Source of the DNA: Chthoniobacterales bacterium
GTDB lineage: Bacteria > Verrucomicrobiota > Verrucomicrobiia > Chthoniobacterales > JACTMZ01
Direction: 5' to 3'
Assembly (NCBI GenBank): GCA_017853515.1
Contig: JAFMJK010000086.1
Location: 1-8,333, forward strand
Length of the DNA stretch: 8,333 nucleotides
The translations under genes were made by a program, and so were the position numbers. This document shows, in pieces, positions 5,532 through 8,333 of this stretch; the first letter of the stretch is position 1; each line of letters opens with the position of its first letter. The notes beneath the pieces were generated by a model, which worked only from the letters and a program-made list of their open reading frames with translations, had not been told where the DNA came from and searched no databases.

Positions 5532-6281
5532 ATGCGCCTTATTTTCATGTTCGAAGTAACAGCCATCATCCCCGCCCGCTGGGCCTCGACGCGCTTCCCC
5601 GGCAAACCTCTGGTCAAACTGCGCGGCAAACCGCTCGTGCAACACGTCTGGGAACGCGCGCGGCGCGCCAAACTCGTCGACCGCGTCATTGTCGCGACCG
5701 ACGATATGCGCATCGCCGAAGCGGCCTTCGATTTCGGCGCCGACGTCGCGCTCACTTCCCCGAAACATCCGACAGGCACCGACCGTTTGGCCGAGGTTGC
5801 GAAAAAACTCAAATCGGCTCCGATCATCCTCAACGTGCAGGGGGACGAACCCGACATCGCCCCGTCGACCATCGATCGCCTGGCCCAAGCGCTGCAGGAT
5901 GACCCCGCGCTCGGCATGGTCACCGCCGCCAATCCGATCACCGATCGGTCCGATATCGGCAATCCCAACGTGGTCAAAGTGGTCGCCGACCTCGCCGGCC
6001 GCGCGCTTTATTTTTCCCGCAGCACCATCCCGCACGATCGCGACGGCGACGGCGGAATCAAATATCTCCGCCACCAGGGCATCTACGGATACCGCCGCAA
6101 GGTGCTCCTCGACTTTGTGAAATGGAAACCGACCCCGCTGGAAAAAGCGGAAAAGCTCGAACAGTTGCGCGCGCTCGAGCACGGCGTCTCCATCGGGGTG
6201 ATCGTCGTGAAGAAAGGTTCGGTCGGCGTCGATGTGCCCGCCGACTTGGCCAAAGCGGCGCGCGCCCTGACCCGGTTGTAG
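5532..6281 (+). CDS. kdsB: 3-deoxy-manno-octulosonate cytidylyltransferase (CMP-Kdo synthetase)
   Basis: A 249-residue cytosolic enzyme that activates Kdo with CTP to give CMP-Kdo and pyrophosphate, the donor for Kdo addition to lipid A. Its length equals that of E. coli KdsB (about 248). Signature segments are present in order: IPARWASTRFPGKPL (13-27, CTP-binding loop), HPTGTDR (79-85), VQGDEP (102-107, metal-binding D105), NPNVVKVV (144-151), ALYFSRSTIP (158-167), HQGIYGYRR (181-189), EKLEQLRALE (207-216) and GVDVPADL (232-239). The ATG at 5532 is set by GGAGGG upstream, giving a five-residue extension before the usual MFEVTAIIPAR. The final codons and the TAG stop (6279-6281) lie inside the outer arm of the next repeat. 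It stands between gmhB and pyrG, and pyrG makes its CTP substrate. Confidence 0.97.
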   Translation: MRLIFMFEVTAIIPARWASTRFPGKPLVKLRGKPLVQHVWERARRAKLVDRVIVATDDMRIAEAAFDFGADVALTSPKHPTGTDRLAEVAKKLKSAPIILNVQGDEPDIAPSTIDRLAQALQDDPALGMVTAANPITDRSDIGNPNVVKVVADLAGRALYFSRSTIPHDRDGDGGIKYLRHQGIYGYRRKVLLDFVKWKPTPLEKAEKLEQLRALEHGVSIGVIVVKKGSVGVDVPADLAKAARALTRL

Positions 6282-6347
6282 CGTCGGTCTTTGACCGACG
6301 GTGCCGTTGGTTTTCAGTCACCGACGGTCGCAGACCGACGCTACAAC
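6275..6347. repeat. REPIN-like double-hairpin element, copy 4, overlapping the kdsB stop
   Basis: A perfect 15-nt outer inverted repeat (GTTGTAGCGTCGGTC at 6275-6289, its complement at 6333-6347) encloses two hairpins with 3-nt loops. These are CGTCGGTC-TTT-GACCGACG (6282-6300, perfect) and CGACGGTC-GCA-GACCGACG (6322-6340, one mismatch). The TAG at 6279-6281 that ends kdsB is part of the outer arm, so the element supplies the stop codon. It has the same skeleton as the copy at 1474-1544. Confidence 0.88.
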
Positions 6348-6350
6348 ATC

Positions 6351-6403
6351 GGTGGATCGTGCTCTCCGGGCGCGATCATCGCGAGTGGACATCGCGCTGC
6401 ACC
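6351..6403. repeat. Degenerate double-hairpin element, copy 5, missing its centre
   Basis: This relative of the element at 96-164 begins GGTGGATCG and ends in TGCACC. Its left half agrees at 22 of 26 positions and its right half is also clearly related, but the central spacer has shrunk from 14 nt to one. The outer pairing is reduced to about GGTG/CACC. It lies three bases after copy 4 in the kdsB-pyrG gap and looks like a decaying copy. Confidence 0.65.
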
Positions 6404-6468
6404 TTTCCTCCCGCCGGGAAGTTTATTCCGTGTCCAAACCCCGGATGACCTGATAGGTTTCTGCCCCC

Positions 6469-8073
6469 GTGAAAACGATTTTCGTCACGGGCGGGGTGGT
6501 CAGTTCCTTGGGGAAGGGTTTGGCGGCAGCTTCGCTCGGCACATTACTGGAGAGCCGCGGTCTGCGCGTGACGATGGGCAAACTCGACCCGTATCTCAAC
6601 GTCGACCCGGGCACCATGAGCCCCTACCAGCATGGCGAGGTCTACGTGCTCGACGACGGTGCGGAGACGGATCTCGATCTCGGACACTACGAGCGCTTCA
6701 CCGGCTGCGTGCTGAGCCGCCGCAACAATCTGACCAGCGGACAGGTCTACGAAAACGTCCTGGCCCGCGAGCGCCGCGGCGATTACCTCGGCAAGACCGT
6801 GCAGGTCATCCCGCACGTCACGGACGAAATCAAATCGCGCATCCGCACGCTGGCCGACGGGCGCGAGGCCGATGTTGCCATCATCGAAATCGGCGGCACG
6901 ACGGGCGACATCGAAGGTCTGCCCTTTCTCGAAGCCATCCGCCAATACCTGCTCGAAGCGGGCGAGGGCAACGCCATGCTCATCCATGTCACGCTCGTCC
7001 CGTTCATCAAAGCGGCGGGCGAACTGAAAACGAAACCCACCCAGCAAAGCGTGGCCAAGCTGCGCGAGATCGGCCTGCAACCGAAAGTCGTCATCGCCCG
7101 CACCGAGTATGCGCTCGACGACGAGGTGCGCGAAAAGTTGTCGCTCTTCTCCAATGTGACCAAGCGGTCCGTGATCGAAGGCCGCGATGTCGACCACACC
7201 ATTTACGAATTGCCCCTCATGCTGCAGAAGGAGGGGCTCGACACGGTCGTTTGCGAGGCGCTGCGCCTCGACGTGCCGCCCGCGCACATGGAGGACTGGG
7301 CCAAGTTCGTCGACCGCGTGGTCAGCCCGCGCAAACGCGTCAGCATCGCCGTGGTCGGCAAATACATCGAATTGCAAGATGCGTACAAGAGCATCTACGA
7401 ATCGCTGACCCACGCCGGCGCGGCGCATGATTGCGGCATCGACCTCGTGCTGGTCGACGCCGAGGACCTCGAAGGCGAAGGCGGACCGGAAAAATATCTG
7501 CGCGGCGTCGCCGGTATCCTTGTTCCCGGCGGTTTCGGCGACCGCGGCATCGAGGGCAAGATCGCCGCTGCCCGCTACGCCCGCGAATCCGGCACGCCGT
7601 ATCTCGGCATCTGTCTCGGTATGCAGGTTGCCGTGGTCGAGTTCGCGCGGAATGCCTGCGGTCATCCCAAGGCGGACAGCACCGAATTCGACCCGGAGAC
7701 GCCCGATCCGGTGATTTATCTGATGGAGGGCCAGAAGGATGTGACCGACAAAGGCGCGACCATGCGCCTCGGCTCTTATCCCTGCATCTTGCGCAAAAAC
7801 ACCGTGGCACACCAGTTGTATGGCGCTTCGGAAATCACCGAGCGCCACCGCCACCGCTACGAATTCAACATGAAATACAAAGACGAGATGGAGAAGCAGG
7901 GCCTCGTCGTTTCCGGCACGTCGCCCGACGGCGCGCTGGCCGAGGTCGTCGAGTTGCGCTCGCACCCGTGGTTTGTCGCCTGCCAGTTCCATCCCGAGTT
8001 CCGCTCCCGCCCCCGTGCGCCGCACCCGCTCTTCAAAGGCTTTGTCGCCGCCGCGCTGGCGCATGTGGCGTAG
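6469..8073 (+). CDS. pyrG: CTP synthase (glutamine-hydrolysing)
   Basis: A full-length 534-residue enzyme that makes CTP from UTP, ATP and glutamine in the cytosol. The N-terminal synthase domain (to about 285) opens with KTIFVTGGVVSSLGKGLAAA (2-21), including the SSLGKG P-loop (12-17, K16), then KLDPYLNVDPGTMSP (38-52), EIGGTTGDIE (140-149) and KTKPTQQS (187-194). The class I glutamine amidotransferase domain contains LVPGGFGDRG (351-360), the nucleophile C382 in GICLGMQ (380-386) and the H508/E510 pair in FHPEF (508-512). The start is a GTG at 6469, fixed by the conserved N-terminus. Only a weak AGG lies upstream, and the 187-nt gap from kdsB holds two hairpin repeats, so a separate promoter or altered message stability is possible. 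Its CTP feeds KdsB, as well as lipid and nucleic acid synthesis. Confidence 0.98.
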   Translation: MKTIFVTGGVVSSLGKGLAAASLGTLLESRGLRVTMGKLDPYLNVDPGTMSPYQHGEVYVLDDGAETDLDLGHYERFTGCVLSRRNNLTSGQVYENVLARERRGDYLGKTVQVIPHVTDEIKSRIRTLADGREADVAIIEIGGTTGDIEGLPFLEAIRQYLLEAGEGNAMLIHVTLVPFIKAAGELKTKPTQQSVAKLREIGLQPKVVIARTEYALDDEVREKLSLFSNVTKRSVIEGRDVDHTIYELPLMLQKEGLDTVVCEALRLDVPPAHMEDWAKFVDRVVSPRKRVSIAVVGKYIELQDAYKSIYESLTHAGAAHDCGIDLVLVDAEDLEGEGGPEKYLRGVAGILVPGGFGDRGIEGKIAAARYARESGTPYLGICLGMQVAVVEFARNACGHPKADSTEFDPETPDPVIYLMEGQKDVTDKGATMRLGSYPCILRKNTVAHQLYGASEITERHRHRYEFNMKYKDEMEKQGLVVSGTSPDGALAEVVELRSHPWFVACQFHPEFRSRPRAPHPLFKGFVAAALAHVA

Positions 8074-8280
8074 GCAGGGAGTTTTTTTAACAGAAGGTAA
8101 CGAAGGAGGGGACTGCTTGCCCTTTGTCTGTCTTCGTCCGCACGTGGAAGCCCGGTCCCGCCGGAACAACGTTTGACCTTGGCGGCAGGTCTCGAAGATC
8201 TCGTCGGTCGGATTGTCGATGTCGGCATTCTTTCGACAAGCAACTTGGTCTACGCGAAGAAAACGTGGCCAACGGGCGCG
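8074..8280. other. Intergenic stretch after pyrG with no recognised gene
   Basis: A run of seven T residues (8082-8088) follows the pyrG stop, but only a poor stem precedes it, so I do not call a terminator. One plus-strand frame is open from 8101 to a TGA at 8281-8283, yet it has no ATG, no ribosome site and no recognisable motif. No double-hairpin element is visible here. Confidence 0.5.
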
Positions 8281-8333
8281 TGATACCAAACCAGAAAAGG
8301 ATCTGGACTATCGAACAAGGTTTTGAGGGTAGG
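8281..8333 (-). repeat. Right copy of the inverted repeat bounding the window
   Basis: This 53-nt arm is the inverse of 11-61. Read on the minus strand, its first 38 nt are identical to the left copy. It then has TCT where the left copy has a single C, followed by the same GGTTTGGTATCA. It ends at the last base of the window in GGTAGG, the same string that opens the repeat at 5441. Two near-identical copies at both physical ends, in inverted orientation, suggest a multi-copy repeat at which the assembly stopped. Confidence 0.8.

Noticed and set aside
96..6403. The repeated hairpins as a CRISPR array.
   Set aside because: They are spread over kilobases in separate intergenic gaps, differ in sequence, and lack regular repeat-spacer units and cas genes.
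7021..7060. PyrG has KTKPTQQS where E. coli has KTKPTQHS.
   Set aside because: As far as I recall this position varies across the family (the human enzyme has N), so it is not evidence for loss of function.
8101..8283. Open plus-strand frame after pyrG that could be a short gene or a gene remnant.
   Set aside because: No ATG, no ribosome site, no recognisable motif, and mixed codon use; 183 nt is easily open by chance here.
6544..8289. A 581-codon minus-strand open frame.
   Set aside because: It is antisense to pyrG, whose motifs are complete from end to end. Long antisense frames are expected at this GC content.
1..8333. An 8.3-kb composite transposon bounded by terminal inverted repeats.
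   Set aside because: There is no transposase or integrase, no target duplication can be seen, and the cargo consists of essential-type chromosomal genes. An assembly break at a dispersed repeat explains both ends more simply.

Overview
The window looks like a complete short contig from a GC-rich, LPS-making Gram-negative bacterium, most likely from the PVC superphylum and probably Verrucomicrobiota. This rests on high-GC codon use, heptose and Kdo genes, a kdsB-pyrG gene order that I recall from Chlamydiae, and several double-hairpin intergenic repeats of a kind I associate with Opitutus-like genomes. The placement is inference, with no database search behind it. Every complete gene looks chromosomal and housekeeping-like. 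I see no phage genes, transposase, CRISPR array, tRNA or rRNA.

Layout. Genes diverge from a short AT-richer gap at about 3808-3861. Leftward (minus strand): a 268-aa exported protein, a 150-aa exported protein and a PhoH/YbeZ-type ATPase, separated by only 7 nt each. Then come a repeat, a 296-aa sugar-type nucleotidyltransferase and an 89-aa two-helix membrane protein. Rightward (plus strand): an HldA-type heptose-7-phosphate kinase overlapping a GmhB-type heptose bisphosphate phosphatase by 11 nt. Then a repeat, kdsB (CMP-Kdo synthetase), two adjacent repeats and pyrG (CTP synthase).

How the genes fit together. The rightward cluster supplies activated sugars for the LPS inner core. HldA and GmhB make heptose-1-phosphate for ADP-heptose, KdsB makes CMP-Kdo, and PyrG makes the CTP that KdsB consumes. 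GmhA, the ADP-heptose nucleotidyltransferase (HldC) and HldD are not in the window. The leftward genes combine an RNA-metabolism ATPase with envelope proteins of unknown function.

Most unusual content. Five intergenic elements (96-164, 1474-1544, 5441-5519, 6275-6347, 6351-6403) share one design: a long outer inverted repeat enclosing two short hairpins, resembling REPINs. Their sequences differ, and two of them differ by base changes that keep the pairing. One element supplies the kdsB stop codon. The window is also bounded by inverted copies of a repeat of about 51-53 bp (11-61 and 8281-8333). These were probably where assembly stopped, rather than transposon ends.
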